From Bacteroides sp. (GTDB lineage: Bacteria > Bacteroidota > Bacteroidia > Bacteroidales > Bacteroidaceae): a DNA stretch of 49,503 nt. The notes under the pieces were generated by a model. It made no database searches, was not told the DNA's origin, and saw only the letters and a program-made list of their open reading frames with translations. Position numbers and translations under genes: made by a program. Position 1 is the first letter of the stretch. Each line of letters starts with the position of its first letter. Shown here one piece after another: positions 17,134 through 27,200 of this stretch. The stretch covers positions 1 to 49,503 of the forward strand of contig NZ_JASLER010000042.1 in the NCBI RefSeq assembly GCF_030151085.1, written 5' to 3'.

Positions 17134-18471
17134 TTAGATAATTCCCTGACCCATCATAGCGTGAGCAACTTTCATAAAACCGGCAATATTGGCACCTTTC
17201 ACGTAGTTGATGTAGCCGTCAGGTTCTGTCCCATATTTTACACATTGAGCATGAATTCCGTGCATGATGGCATGGAGTTTTTCGTCCACTTCGGCAGCAC
17301 TCCAGCTGAGGTGCATGGCATTCTGTGACATTTCCAGTCCACTGGTAGCCACACCGCCGGCATTAACAGCCTTGCCCGGTGCATACATTACTTTATGCTC
17401 TATAAAGAGGTCGATTGCTTCGGGTGTACATCCCATGTTAGAGATTTCGCCTACGCAAGTAACCTTATTATTAATAAGTTGTTTAGCATCTTCGCCGTTC
17501 AACTCGTTCTGAGTGGCACAAGGAAGAGCAATATCGGCTTTTACTTCCCATGGACGTTTGCCCGCAACGAAAGTAGAGCCCGGGAATTCGTCGGCATACG
17601 GAGCTACGATATCGTTGCCCGTTGCACGAAGTTCCAACATATAATCTATCTTTTCGCCACTGATACCATTCGGATCATAGATGTAACCATCGGGACCGGA
17701 GATAGTAACTACTTTAGCACCGAGTTCGGTTGCCTTGGTTGCTGCCCCCCATGCCACATTTCCAAAACCGGAGATAGCAACAGTCTTGCCCTTGATATCA
17801 ATGCCTTTTGTTTCTAACATCTGATGTACGAAGTACAAACCACCGAAACCGGTAGCTTCAGGACGAATCAGAGAACCGCCGAATTCCAAGCCTTTACCTG
17901 TGAAAGTACCTGTAAATTCACGAGTCAACTTCTTATACATACCGAACATATAGCCTACTTCACGACCGCCCACACCGATATCGCCGGCAGGTACGTCCAT
18001 ATCCGGACCAAGATGACGCCACAATTCCAGCATGAAAGCCTGGCAGAAGCGCATAACTTCAGCATCACTCTTTCCGCGTGGAGAGAAGTCGGAACCACCC
18101 TTGCCACCACCCATTGGTAAGGTAGTCAAAGCATTTTTGAAGGTTTGTTCAAAGCCTAAGAACTTAAGGATTGATAAGTTTACGGATGCATGGAAACGAA
18201 TACCGCCTTTATACGGGCCGATGGCGTTGTTGAACTGTACACGATAGCCGAGGTTTGTCTGAACATCACCTTTATCATCCACCCAGGTAACACGGAAGGT
18301 AAAGATACGATCAGGTTCTACCAATCGCTCTATAATTTTTGCTTTCTCGAACTCAGGATGTTGATTATAGATATCTTCGATAGAAAGAAGAACTTCCTTT
18401 ACGGCTTGAAGATACTCAGACTCGCCGGGATGCTTTGCCTCTAAAGAGGCCATGATACGTTCGATATTCAT
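17134..18471 (-). CDS. gdhB: NAD-type glutamate dehydrogenase
   Basis: A complete 445-residue hexameric-type glutamate dehydrogenase, linking glutamate and 2-oxoglutarate. The catalytic Lys region PMGGGKGGSDFSPRGK and the active-site segment VPAGDIGVGGREVG are intact. The Rossmann loop GFGNVA is followed by SGPDGYIYDP after the second strand. This matches the NAD-specific Clostridium symbiosum enzyme, not the SDS(S/D)G of NADP enzymes and of the other copy at the window start. Work on B. thetaiotaomicron described an NADH-dependent GdhB beside a second GDH, which fits. It has its own promoter box (18544-18551) and terminator. The cofactor is inferred. Confidence 0.93.
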   Translation of the reverse strand: MNIERIMASLEAKHPGESEYLQAVKEVLLSIEDIYNQHPEFEKAKIIERLVEPDRIFTFRVTWVDDKGDVQTNLGYRVQFNNAIGPYKGGIRFHASVNLSILKFLGFEQTFKNALTTLPMGGGKGGSDFSPRGKSDAEVMRFCQAFMLELWRHLGPDMDVPAGDIGVGGREVGYMFGMYKKLTREFTGTFTGKGLEFGGSLIRPEATGFGGLYFVHQMLETKGIDIKGKTVAISGFGNVAWGAATKATELGAKVVTISGPDGYIYDPNGISGEKIDYMLELRATGNDIVAPYADEFPGSTFVAGKRPWEVKADIALPCATQNELNGEDAKQLINNKVTCVGEISNMGCTPEAIDLFIEHKVMYAPGKAVNAGGVATSGLEMSQNAMHLSWSAAEVDEKLHAIMHGIHAQCVKYGTEPDGYINYVKGANIAGFMKVAHAMMGQGII

Positions 18472-18543
18472 AATATTACTTTTTAAAGGTTCTTACCTTG
18501 TTGACTAAACGTCATTCGAGCAAAATGTCAGCGAACAACACTG

Positions 18544-18551
18544 CAAATATA
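18544..18551 (-). promoter_or_regulatory. -7 box (TATATTTG) for gdhB
   Basis: Minus-strand TATATTTG, matching TAnnTTTG, about 73 bp upstream of the gdhB ATG. The -33 element is not clear. Confidence 0.5.
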
Positions 18552-18827
18552 GGAAAACTTTTCAAATCAGCTATATTTTATGGTTATATTTTGATTAAAT
18601 AATAATAAAACGTCAAAAAGACTAGCTAATAATTTCATATTAACAAGCATCACATTCATCGTATTCTTCATTTCCTACATCAACAATCAGGTATAACGGC
18701 TTAAAATTAAATAAAATTTAGAAAGAAAGCAAATTATGCTGGTTTAAAATCTATCTCCCAAAGTTCAGATTCTATCATTTCCCTGTATTTAGATAGTTTT
18801 TAAAGCATTTAGGACAGTTATCAAACC

Positions 18828-18835
18828 TATTTTTG
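18828..18835 (+). promoter_or_regulatory. -7 box (TATTTTTG) for GH9-thuA
   Basis: TATTTTTG matches TAnnTTTG 51 bp before the GH9 start at 18886. It excludes nothing upstream but gives a leader of about 44 nt. The -33 region is weak, as is common for regulated sugar genes. Confidence 0.45.
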
Positions 18836-18885
18836 GCAAATAATGGCTAACCTTGCAACACAGAAACCAAAGGTTAACATTACAA

Positions 18886-21354
18886 ATGAGAAAGACACTA
18901 TTTACCCTATTTCTTCTATCTGCAAGTAGTATCAGTATTTACGGGCAAGTTCGCCTGACGCAGGACGATCAGTTGGAGAAGCAACTGCACGAAAGCGGAT
19001 TGATACATCAACCCCTCCCCCTGAATACGGCTAATTCTTTTGAAACCAACGGATGGAAGAAAGAGGTTTTAGAAAGCATTCCTCTTACCCAATCGGCAAG
19101 TACCGAAGGCTGGAAACATTCCGGTGCTGGCTCAATGTCTTTCAGCACTGAGAAGACGATTTCGGGAAAAGGAAGCATCAAACTACAATTCCCTACATTC
19201 ACCGGGAAAAGAGCCACCGGATCGCCTTCCGATCCGGACTATGCCACATACGGAAACAGTGGCGTTGCCTATAACTTAAATGGTGCTAATCTGGAAAAGT
19301 ACAACCGGATTACGTTTTCTATCTATCCCGATTGTGACGGTGCACGCATCGTCAATATGAACCTTACGTTTATAAACGCCGATACGCCTGTCAAGAAAGG
19401 CTATAATCAGCCTTCGGGTTCTCATCTTATCAATCTGGTTAATAAAGAGTGGAATCAATGCTTTCTTGAAATCGATGAATACCAACGGGATAAAGTAATG
19501 AGTATCAGTTTCAGTACAGCCCTGAAAGGTAAAGACCGAACTACGGGCGATTCTGCCGTCTACTACCTAGATAACCTGGAACTACAGACCGTAAAGAATC
19601 CCGAAAACGTAAGTGGCTGGAGTCCTGCCGACGGAAAAATTATCTATTCGACTACGGGATATACCGTGAACAGTCCTAAGACAGCTATTGTAAACACAAA
19701 CACCTCAACATATAATGATAAGCGTTTTCAGCTATTAGATCCCGCCAGCGGACAAACCGTTTACGAAGGAGAAATAAAAGAGGAAACTACAACCCTCGGT
19801 AAATTCGGCCTTCTTGATTTCACTAGTTTCAACCGCCCCGGTGTATATCAGCTGAAAGTAAATGAGTCTCTAACCCCCACCTTCCGAATCGGTGAAAGAA
19901 TCTGGGAAGATTCGGGATGGAAGGTTCTCAATTTCCTTTTCTGCCAACGTTGTGGATACCCCGTTCCCGGCAAACACGCTACTTGCCATGTGGACCTGAT
20001 GTCCAAGCATGACGGACGCAGTATCTCCTATGCCGGTGGATGGCACGATGCAGGCGACCTTTCACAACAAACACTTCAGACAGGAGATGTAACCTTCTCC
20101 CTGCTCGAAGCTTACAACAAGCTGAAAGATAAGAACCCTGCTCTCGCCGCCCGTCTGCGTGAAGAAGCCGAATGGGGATTGGAATTCGTACTGAAAAACC
20201 GCTACGGTGATGGTTACCGTGCCAGCAGTATGGGATTGCTTATTTGGCAAGATGGAGTATTCAATACGTTGGACGACATCTCCTCCGTACGCGTGCAAAA
20301 CATGGCATTCGACAATTTCCTCTATGCCGGATATGAGGCGTATGCTTCGATGACGTTGACGGGCGACCCGATGTTACAGGAATATCTGCTTAAAACAGCC
20401 GAAGAAGATTTCACTTTCGCTATGGATAAATTCAAGAAGGATGGATTCGATAAGTTTATTCAGCCTTACGAGCATAGTTACAACACTTCACGAAGTCAAT
20501 ATATGGCTACAATATCCTGGTCGGCCAGCCAACTTTACCGCTTAACGAAGAAATCTTATTATGCTAATATAGCCGCAGAGTATATTCGTTACACGCTTGA
20601 ATGCCAACGTACCGAACCACTGAAAGACAAAACCGGAACATGCGGATTCTTCTACCGCGACAAAAACAAACAGTCAATAGTTCATTATATACACCAGTCA
20701 CGCGAACAGGTTTACATGCAAGCCATGAACTTGCTTTGCGAGACGCAACCGGAACACCCCGATTACCCCCAGTGGGCACGTTCCATACGCCTGTATGGCA
20801 ACTATCTGAAAGGGCTGATGCACTACACCCGCCCTTACGGAATGTTGCCAAGCGGCGTATATCATGCCGAAGAGTACAAAGACACCACCGGCTTTTATGC
20901 TCTCCACCTCTTCCCGCCCACCAATGCGAAGGAGTTGTATACGGAGCAAATTAAAAATGGCGTCAAACTGGACAAAGAGCACTACGTGAAGCGCTTCCCC
21001 GTTTGGTTCAACATATTCAACGGTAATACAGCGATCCATCTTTCCACCGGAAAGTCGGCCGCCATCTGTGGAAACTTCCTGAAAGATAAGGAACTACTCG
21101 ACATCGGTCTGGAACAATTGTACTGGACGGTAGGTAAGAATCCTTTCGGTCAATCCCTGATTTACGGAGAAGGACATAATTATCCGCAACTGAACACTTT
21201 CTCTTCCGGAGAGATGACGGGAGAAATGCCCGTAGGTATCCGTACGTTAGGAAATGAGGACATTCCCTATTGGCCTCAAACCAATAATGCTTGTTACAAA
21301 GAGGTGTGGGTAACTTCAGCAGGAAAATGGCTATCATTGATTGCCGAATATTAA
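18886..21354 (+). CDS. Secreted glycoside hydrolase family 9
   Basis: An 822-residue inverting glycosidase exported by a type I signal peptide (residues 1-20, ending SIYGQ). Residues about 30-235 are a jelly-roll, carbohydrate-binding-like domain. About 240-340 is the Ig-like domain typical of GH9 enzymes. The (alpha/alpha)6 catalytic domain runs to the end. The catalytic motif WHDAGD is at 386-391, and the general acid is probably E806 in YKEVWV. GH9 holds mostly endo-beta-1,4-glucanases but also exo-beta-glucosaminidases of chitosan and chitin pathways. With GH18, NagB and a ROK kinase next door, a GlcN-containing substrate is possible. The ATG at 18886 is chosen over an upstream in-frame codon because it begins the signal peptide. 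It is cotranscribed with a ThuA gene 36 bp downstream. Confidence 0.88.
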   Translation: MRKTLFTLFLLSASSISIYGQVRLTQDDQLEKQLHESGLIHQPLPLNTANSFETNGWKKEVLESIPLTQSASTEGWKHSGAGSMSFSTEKTISGKGSIKLQFPTFTGKRATGSPSDPDYATYGNSGVAYNLNGANLEKYNRITFSIYPDCDGARIVNMNLTFINADTPVKKGYNQPSGSHLINLVNKEWNQCFLEIDEYQRDKVMSISFSTALKGKDRTTGDSAVYYLDNLELQTVKNPENVSGWSPADGKIIYSTTGYTVNSPKTAIVNTNTSTYNDKRFQLLDPASGQTVYEGEIKEETTTLGKFGLLDFTSFNRPGVYQLKVNESLTPTFRIGERIWEDSGWKVLNFLFCQRCGYPVPGKHATCHVDLMSKHDGRSISYAGGWHDAGDLSQQTLQTGDVTFSLLEAYNKLKDKNPALAARLREEAEWGLEFVLKNRYGDGYRASSMGLLIWQDGVFNTLDDISSVRVQNMAFDNFLYAGYEAYASMTLTGDPMLQEYLLKTAEEDFTFAMDKFKKDGFDKFIQPYEHSYNTSRSQYMATISWSASQLYRLTKKSYYANIAAEYIRYTLECQRTEPLKDKTGTCGFFYRDKNKQSIVHYIHQSREQVYMQAMNLLCETQPEHPDYPQWARSIRLYGNYLKGLMHYTRPYGMLPSGVYHAEEYKDTTGFYALHLFPPTNAKELYTEQIKNGVKLDKEHYVKRFPVWFNIFNGNTAIHLSTGKSAAICGNFLKDKELLDIGLEQLYWTVGKNPFGQSLIYGEGHNYPQLNTFSSGEMTGEMPVGIRTLGNEDIPYWPQTNNACYKEVWVTSAGKWLSLIAEY

Positions 21355-21390
21355 GTAAGAAACATTTAACTTCATAAAAACATATATGCC

Positions 21391-22203
21391 ATGAGAAACA
21401 TTAAACTTTATTTTGTTCTGCTATTTACCGCATGTGCATTGCTGGTACATGCACAAGCCCCTGAAGGCTATCCTGCAAACTATGCCCGAGCTCCCCGCTT
21501 CAAAGCATTGGTTTATTACACACAACATGCCGAAAAGGCACACGTAGAATTTGCCCAACAAGCTGTAGAATTCATTAAAAAGCTAAATTACGGCGATGGT
21601 TTCATTTTAGACATCACCACTGACTTTTCTCAATTTCCATACGAAAAATTGAAAGAATATAATGTCGTTGTCATGCTCAACACTACCCCGAGCAACAAAA
21701 ATGAACGCGATGCCTTCGAGAAATACATGGAGAATGGCGGAGGCTGGGTAGGTTTCCATGCCGCAGCCTACAATGACAAGAATACCAATTGGCCCTGGCT
21801 AGTCAAGTTCCTGGGTGGAGGAGTGTTCTATTGCAACAACTGGCCTCCTCAGCCTGTGTTGGTTGAAGTCGATAAGGCTGAACATCCTGTTACCAAGAAT
21901 CTGCCTGCATCGTTTGTGGCACCTGCCAGCGAATGGTATCAATGGAATCCGAGTCCGCGCCTGAATAAAGATGTGGAAGTTCTGCTTTCTATTTCTCCCA
22001 AGAATTATCCGTTAGGTATCAAGGATGTGGTCAATTTTGGCGATTTCCCCATTGTTTGGACCAACAAAAACTACCGCATGATTTACCTAAATATGGGACA
22101 CGGTGATGAAGAGTTTATAGACGGAACACAAAATCTCTTGCTCGTGAATGCTTTCCGCTGGGTAGTTAGCCAAGATAAGGCAGGTGATCCGTTCTTAAAA
22201 TAA
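21391..22203 (+). CDS. Secreted ThuA-domain protein
   Basis: A 270-residue single-domain protein of the ThuA family (class I glutamine amidotransferase-like fold), first named in rhizobial trehalose use, where thuAB handle 3-keto sugars. A signal peptide ends near HA/Q at residues 21-22; a C15 in FTAC gives a weak lipobox alternative. Conserved pieces are GGWVGFHAA, HPVTKNLPASFV, EWYQW, DFPIVWTNK and YLNMGHGDEEF. The same pieces recur in the C-terminal half of the GH18 protein at 27687-29414, so the locus encodes two ThuA domains. The reaction is unknown. It sits in an operon with GH9 and ends at a strong terminator. Confidence 0.87.
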   Translation: MRNIKLYFVLLFTACALLVHAQAPEGYPANYARAPRFKALVYYTQHAEKAHVEFAQQAVEFIKKLNYGDGFILDITTDFSQFPYEKLKEYNVVVMLNTTPSNKNERDAFEKYMENGGGWVGFHAAAYNDKNTNWPWLVKFLGGGVFYCNNWPPQPVLVEVDKAEHPVTKNLPASFVAPASEWYQWNPSPRLNKDVEVLLSISPKNYPLGIKDVVNFGDFPIVWTNKNYRMIYLNMGHGDEEFIDGTQNLLLVNAFRWVVSQDKAGDPFLK

Positions 22204-22250
22204 AGAAATCAAAAGCTCTATTCCAAAGCAATTTTACTAAAATACATATT

Positions 22251-22290
22251 AACATTCTCATGGGAAAACTCCCATGAGAATGTTTTTTTT
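22251..22290 (+). terminator. Rho-independent terminator of GH9-thuA
   Basis: Perfect 14-bp arms AACATTCTCATGGG (22251-22264) and CCCATGAGAATGTT (22271-22284), a 6-nt loop, then a run of T. Confidence 0.92.
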
Positions 22291-22452
22291 CTACTATTCA
22301 GCTTTAGCCTATAAAAAATGAATTCGATATCAAATGACTGATGCATCATATTTTCAGAAATAAGTGAAATAATATCTTGCTAAATTGTGATAATTTATTA
22401 CTAGTCAAGCAACCAGATGTAATTGTTTGATTATGAGTGTATATAAATAAAG

Positions 22453-22536
22453 CCTGATTCAGTCGTATGCTTAACCTGATTCAGTCCTATACTGAACCCT
22501 ATTAAGTATACGACTGAATCAGGTTAAGTATACGAC
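22453..22536. repeat. 22-bp repeat array with inverted orientation switch
   Basis: Two tandem 22-bp units begin CCTGATTCAGTC at 22453 and 22475 on the plus strand. After a 5-bp junction, about 1.6 units of the same sequence follow on the minus strand (22502-22523 and 22524-22536). The first unit and 22502-22523 are inverted repeats with one mismatch over 22 bp, giving a large cruciform or hairpin. It lies between the convergent thuA and susD genes. The flanks 22285-22452 and 22537-22616 are AT-rich with nothing recognisable. Confidence 0.8.
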
Positions 22537-22616
22537 CCAATATTAGCAACCTTCTTTCTGTAAATAATATTATTCCCACTGCATTCAAAGATGAAACACT
22601 AAGGAATTTAAACACA

Positions 22617-22651
22617 AATCCCCGGCATTATCTTCTATAATGCCGGGGATT
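22617..22651 (-). terminator. Terminator of the susCD operon
   Basis: Perfect 15-bp arms AATCCCCGGCATTAT (22617-22631) and ATAATGCCGGGGATT (22637-22651) around a 5-nt loop, 25 bp past the susD stop. Only short T runs follow on the minus strand. Confidence 0.82.
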
Positions 22652-22675
22652 CACAAAGAAAACTAAATCCTAACC

Positions 22676-24238
22676 TTATAACCAACCTGGATTTTGAGTC
22701 AATCCACCATTCGCCCTATCCATTTCAGATTGGTCAATCGGGAAGTATCTGAACTTCTCTGTCCAACCTTTGTTACCCAAAATCTCTGTACCTTTATCGA
22801 AACGAAGGATATCAAACCAACGTTGCATTTCATCCATAAATTCATATCCACGTTCAGCAAAGAGAATATCCAAAATCTCTTGTTTGCTCTTTCCAGCCAA
22901 GCTGATGCGATGTTTGTCATCTTTGAAAGCACGGTCTCTGATCTTGTCAAACCAACCCTGAGCCTCTGTACTTACGGTGCCGTTGATGCGTGTATCCAGT
23001 TCAACTGCCAGCAGCAATACATCGGCATAGCGATAAATACGCCATGAGTTGAAATGGTTGTTTTCCGGATTTACCGCCGAAGTAGTCTCCTTACGAGGAT
23101 GGAGTTTATAATGTCCCAATCCTTCGTAATTTTCTTGTTGCGAACTCACGCTGAACACACTTCCCCCAGGCAATTCTCCGTCAGCTACCATTTTGGCAAC
23201 CTTGGCAGCTTCATCAGCATATACTATCACGGTTCCTTCACGACGGGAGTCACCTGCGGCAAACATCCGGTAAACAGTGCTCGGCATAGTATTCTGTCCG
23301 TAGCCTTCCAACAATCCACCTTCTTCCGCACTTCGGGGATCCACAATATTACGTCCACCCAAAGAATGTGCAAGCCCGAATCCTTCACCGGAGTTATTAC
23401 CGGCGTATGCTACTTCGTAGATAGATTCAGAACCCCATTCACCAGCTTTCAGCCACAGATTCTTATAGTCAGGATTCAGCTGATAATTTCCACTGGTAAT
23501 GATACCTTTCATATCATTCAGCGCCTGCGGATATTTAGACTCGTCACGATGGAACAAGATGAGCTTGGCACGAAGCAACTTGGCTGCATCACGGCAGATA
23601 CGTCCTTGCTTGGTAGCGCTACGTTCGGGCAGATACTTGGTGACTTCATCATCCAAATCACTCATTATGAACTCATAGATCTCCTGACGAGTACCTTTAG
23701 CTACACTATACATCTCGCTCGCCGCCAAGTAGTGCTTTATGAGCGGGAATTGTTCATAACCCATAAACAAGTAATTGTAGAACATCGCACGATAAAAACG
23801 TGCCTCAGCCGAAGTAGCGTTCACAAACTCAGGACTAAGGCTGCAACCAGCCAATTTATCAATCAACAGATTAGCAGCAATGACGCCGTTGAACAAACCG
23901 AAGTCCCACTCATTCCACCATGAACCGTAGCCCCATGCACCGAAGCAGGTACCCGGACCATAAGTAAATGTATCCCATTTCGTCTTGTAAGAACCTTCAC
24001 CGATACCACCACCGGTTTCTGATTCATCACCCAGCAATGAAGAATACGACCATACTTCCGGCATACGGGTTTGCATTTCGTTCATCACGGCATACAAGCC
24101 TTTCATCATATCGTCTTCTGTCTTATAGAATTCAGTTTCTGACACTTGAGTTCTCGGATCAACTCCCAAAAAGTCGGAGCAAGCTGTGGATGACAATGCC
24201 ATCGCACTTAAAGCCATTATTTTTATTATCTTATTCAT
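22676..24238 (-). CDS. susD: SusD/RagB family surface glycan-binding lipoprotein
   Basis: A 520-residue outer-leaflet lipoprotein that captures oligosaccharides and lids the SusC channel. A type II signal peptide ends at a lipobox STAC with Cys at residue 20, followed by SDFLGVDP. The RagB/SusD TPR-like region runs from about 95 to 330, and the C-terminal SusD signature includes the YADVLLLAVELDTRIN and FDKIRDRAF segments. It starts 21 bp after susC. No SusE/F-type surface binder follows, which is unusual for a complete locus. Ligand specificity cannot be read from the sequence. Confidence 0.95.
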   Translation of the reverse strand: MNKIIKIMALSAMALSSTACSDFLGVDPRTQVSETEFYKTEDDMMKGLYAVMNEMQTRMPEVWSYSSLLGDESETGGGIGEGSYKTKWDTFTYGPGTCFGAWGYGSWWNEWDFGLFNGVIAANLLIDKLAGCSLSPEFVNATSAEARFYRAMFYNYLFMGYEQFPLIKHYLAASEMYSVAKGTRQEIYEFIMSDLDDEVTKYLPERSATKQGRICRDAAKLLRAKLILFHRDESKYPQALNDMKGIITSGNYQLNPDYKNLWLKAGEWGSESIYEVAYAGNNSGEGFGLAHSLGGRNIVDPRSAEEGGLLEGYGQNTMPSTVYRMFAAGDSRREGTVIVYADEAAKVAKMVADGELPGGSVFSVSSQQENYEGLGHYKLHPRKETTSAVNPENNHFNSWRIYRYADVLLLAVELDTRINGTVSTEAQGWFDKIRDRAFKDDKHRISLAGKSKQEILDILFAERGYEFMDEMQRWFDILRFDKGTEILGNKGWTEKFRYFPIDQSEMDRANGGLTQNPGWL

Positions 24239-24259
24239 TGTATCTTAATCTTAGGTTAA

Positions 24260-27200
24260 TTAAAAAGTGATATTCGCACCGATAGTATAAGTACGTGCCT
24301 GCGGATATGTACCTCCGTCAAGACCGTTGCGTGTTCCTACTTCAGGATCATAACCGGTATAGTTAGTTATCGTGAACAGATTTTCGCCTTGAACAAAGAA
24401 ACGCAATCCCTTGATACCTGCCTTCTGCAACAATTGTGACGGAAGACGGTAACCAATCTGAAGCACTTTAAGACGGAGATACGAACCATCTTCTACGAAG
24501 AAGTCTGAAATCTGGTAGTTGTTGTTATCACCTTCCACAATACGGGGTACCCAGTTGGAAGTACCTTCACCATGCCAGCGGTTCAGCCAAGATTTATCGT
24601 AGTTACCGAAGGTAGCGTTAGAACGACGGTACAGTTTGTAAATATCATTACCAACGCTGCCTTGGAAGAATGCATTGAAGTCGAAGCCTTTCCAATCGGC
24701 AGTCAGTGTAAGACCGTAAGTCCAATCCGGATTCGGATCGCCAATCATAGTGCGGTCCTCGCCGTTGATACCATCTTTTCCATCCAGATCCTTGAAACGA
24801 ATATCACCTGGTTTGGCATCCGGTTGTTTCTTCTTCGTTTCGCCATTGGCATTCACATACGTATAGTTGTCTATTTCCTGTTGATTCTGGAAGATACCAT
24901 CGTGTATGTAGCCATAGAAGAAACCAAACGGACGTCCATTCTCTCTATAAGTCACCTGACCGCCCATACCGCCGCCGATACCGTCGAGACCAGCCCGGTC
25001 GGGTCCTTGATTGGTTACAGTGTTCTTCACATAAGAGGCATTGCCACTGATACCGAAGTTCACATCACCAGCTTTGAAGCGATAAGATGCTTCCAACTCC
25101 AAACCTTCATTCTTAACCGTACCTTGGTTGACGGTCATACTGCTGTAACTGGTGTACAAAGGAATCGGCATAGAAAGCAACATATCCTTGGTCTTCTTCA
25201 CGAAATAGTCGGCGGAGAATGTCAACGCACTATTGAAGAAGCGCAGGTCAAGCCCCAAGTCGGTCTGTTCGGAGGTCTCCCATTTAAGATCGGCATTGGC
25301 ATAGCCCTTTGGCAACATACCGGTATATACTTTACCATCTATTACGGCATTCTTACCTTGGCTCATCATACTTGTATAGGCAAATGCACCGATACGTTCG
25401 TTACCATTCTGCCCCCAGCTGAAACGGATCTTTGCAAAGTCAAACCAAGACGGTTTGTTAGCCATAAACTCCTCGCGTGTCAGTACCCATCCTACTGATA
25501 CCGACGGGAATGTAGCATATTGATGAGAGCGACCGAAGTTCGATGAACCGTCACGACGTACGACTGCTTCCAGCAAATACTTCTCGTCATAGTTGTAATT
25601 GATACGTCCAAATACAGAGGCAATACGATGATCTTCGGCTCCACCCCACACTTTTGATTGTTCTTCGGGAGCAGTAGCAGTATCAATATATCCTTTGTCA
25701 ATGTCTACTATCAAGAGGTTATAGTCTTCTGCTTCCAAATTGGAATAATGGTAGGAAGACATACTCGTACCTAGCAAAGCACCTACATTATGACGTCCGA
25801 AGGACTTGTTATAAGAAAGGACGTTTTCCCATTGCCAGTAAGAAGATTCACGCTTCTTGTCTTCTACTTTAGAAGTAGAGTTCTTGCTGGTGGCATTCAG
25901 TTCATAAACCGGAGTAACATTCTTAATAGAGTTGAATACCCATTCGGCTCCGTAGGTAGTCTTGAACTTCAAGCCCGGTAGCAGGTCTACATCTAAATTA
26001 AAGTTTGCACCAAAGTTTTGGGGCATCGTTCTTTGGTTATGATTCACCTGAATGGCAGCCAACGGATTGGTGATTTCGCGCATCTCAATGATGTTATAGG
26101 ACTGACCATTGGGGGCAATCACACGATTAGGATAAGTAATGTCGTACTCAGCCAGTTTAGTAGGGTCAGTCTGATAAACAGGCTCTGTAGGAGGCAGCAT
26201 GTTCATAGAAGAAATAATACCTGAAGATTCGCTATTATTAATGGTATTACCCGTTTGGATAGTCTTTGAGTAACTTGCAATAGCACCGAAGCTGATTTTA
26301 TTTAACCAGTTGCGTGACTTTGTATCGAGCAATACATTATTATAATTCAAACGTACGTTATAGCGTTCGTAGTCAGAATGTCCTTTGGCAAAAATACCCT
26401 CCTGCTTCAGATAACCAAAAGAAGCATAGTAAGTAGAATTCTCACTACCACCACTCAAAGATACTTTGTGATTAGTGATAGGTGCATTCTTGTTTTGAAG
26501 TTCTTTCTGCCAGTCTGTGTTCACATTAGAAGTTGTTGGGAAGTAAGGGTCTTTATTTGAATTCTTCGCCATTTCGTTCATCAACATCTGATAATCCGAA
26601 CTACCCAACAAATCGATCTTCTTGGATGGGTTCTGAATACCGTATGTAAACTCATAGTTCAAGGTTGCTTTACCCTTAACACCTTTCTTAGTAGTAATCA
26701 ATATTACACCGTTAGCACCACGAGCACCATAGATAGCAGCAGAAGCGGCATCTTTCAATACTTCAATAGACTCGATGTCCGAAGGGTTCAGATGATTGAT
26801 GCCACTCTCCGAAGGCATACCATCGACAATGTAAAGCGGATTGGCATCGTTCACCGTACCTGTACCACGAATACGGATTTTAGATTCCGCACCCGGTTGA
26901 CCCGAGTTAGAGATGATCTGTACACCCGAAACCTTGCCTTTCATAGCATTCTGAATGTTTGTAGGATTTCCTCTGTCTAGTTCTTCGCTGGTAACACGGC
27001 TCACAGCAGAAGAAAGTACACTCTTCTTTTGTACACCATAACCAACTACGATCACTTCGTCCAACAATTCGGAAGAATCAGCAAAACGAACTTTCAGGTT
27101 AGTATCACCAGCCGTAAGTTTATGTTCTACATTCTCGTAACCGATAAAGGAGAAGACGAGCACATCACCTACAGAAGCTTTCAGACTAAAACGTCCGTCA

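Larger units (their letters stand above)
18472..18885. other. 414-bp divergent intergenic region, gdhB / GH9
   Basis: AT-rich, no reading frame and no repeat array. It holds the gdhB -7 box at 18544-18551 (minus strand) and a TAnnTTTG box at 18828-18835 before GH9. The middle (about 18600-18800) has no element I can identify, though regulator sites for the polysaccharide locus would be expected here. Confidence 0.5.

Noticed and set aside
2..18471. Glutamate dehydrogenase copies as an assembly duplication
   Set aside because: The two copies differ at many residues including the cofactor loop, and have different neighbours and signals.
21391..22203. Stand-alone ThuA as a lipoprotein
   Set aside because: FTAC at residues 12-15 resembles a lipobox, but hydrophobic residues continue after it and a good type I site follows at HA/Q, so a soluble periplasmic or secreted form is preferred.
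23054..23923. Plus-strand 289-codon open frame opposite susD
   Set aside because: Antisense shadow of a well-supported SusD coding sequence, with no recognisable motif or start signal.
24572..25498. Plus-strand 308-codon open frame opposite susC
   Set aside because: Antisense shadow of the SusC barrel; low-complexity Ile/Thr/Val composition without motifs.
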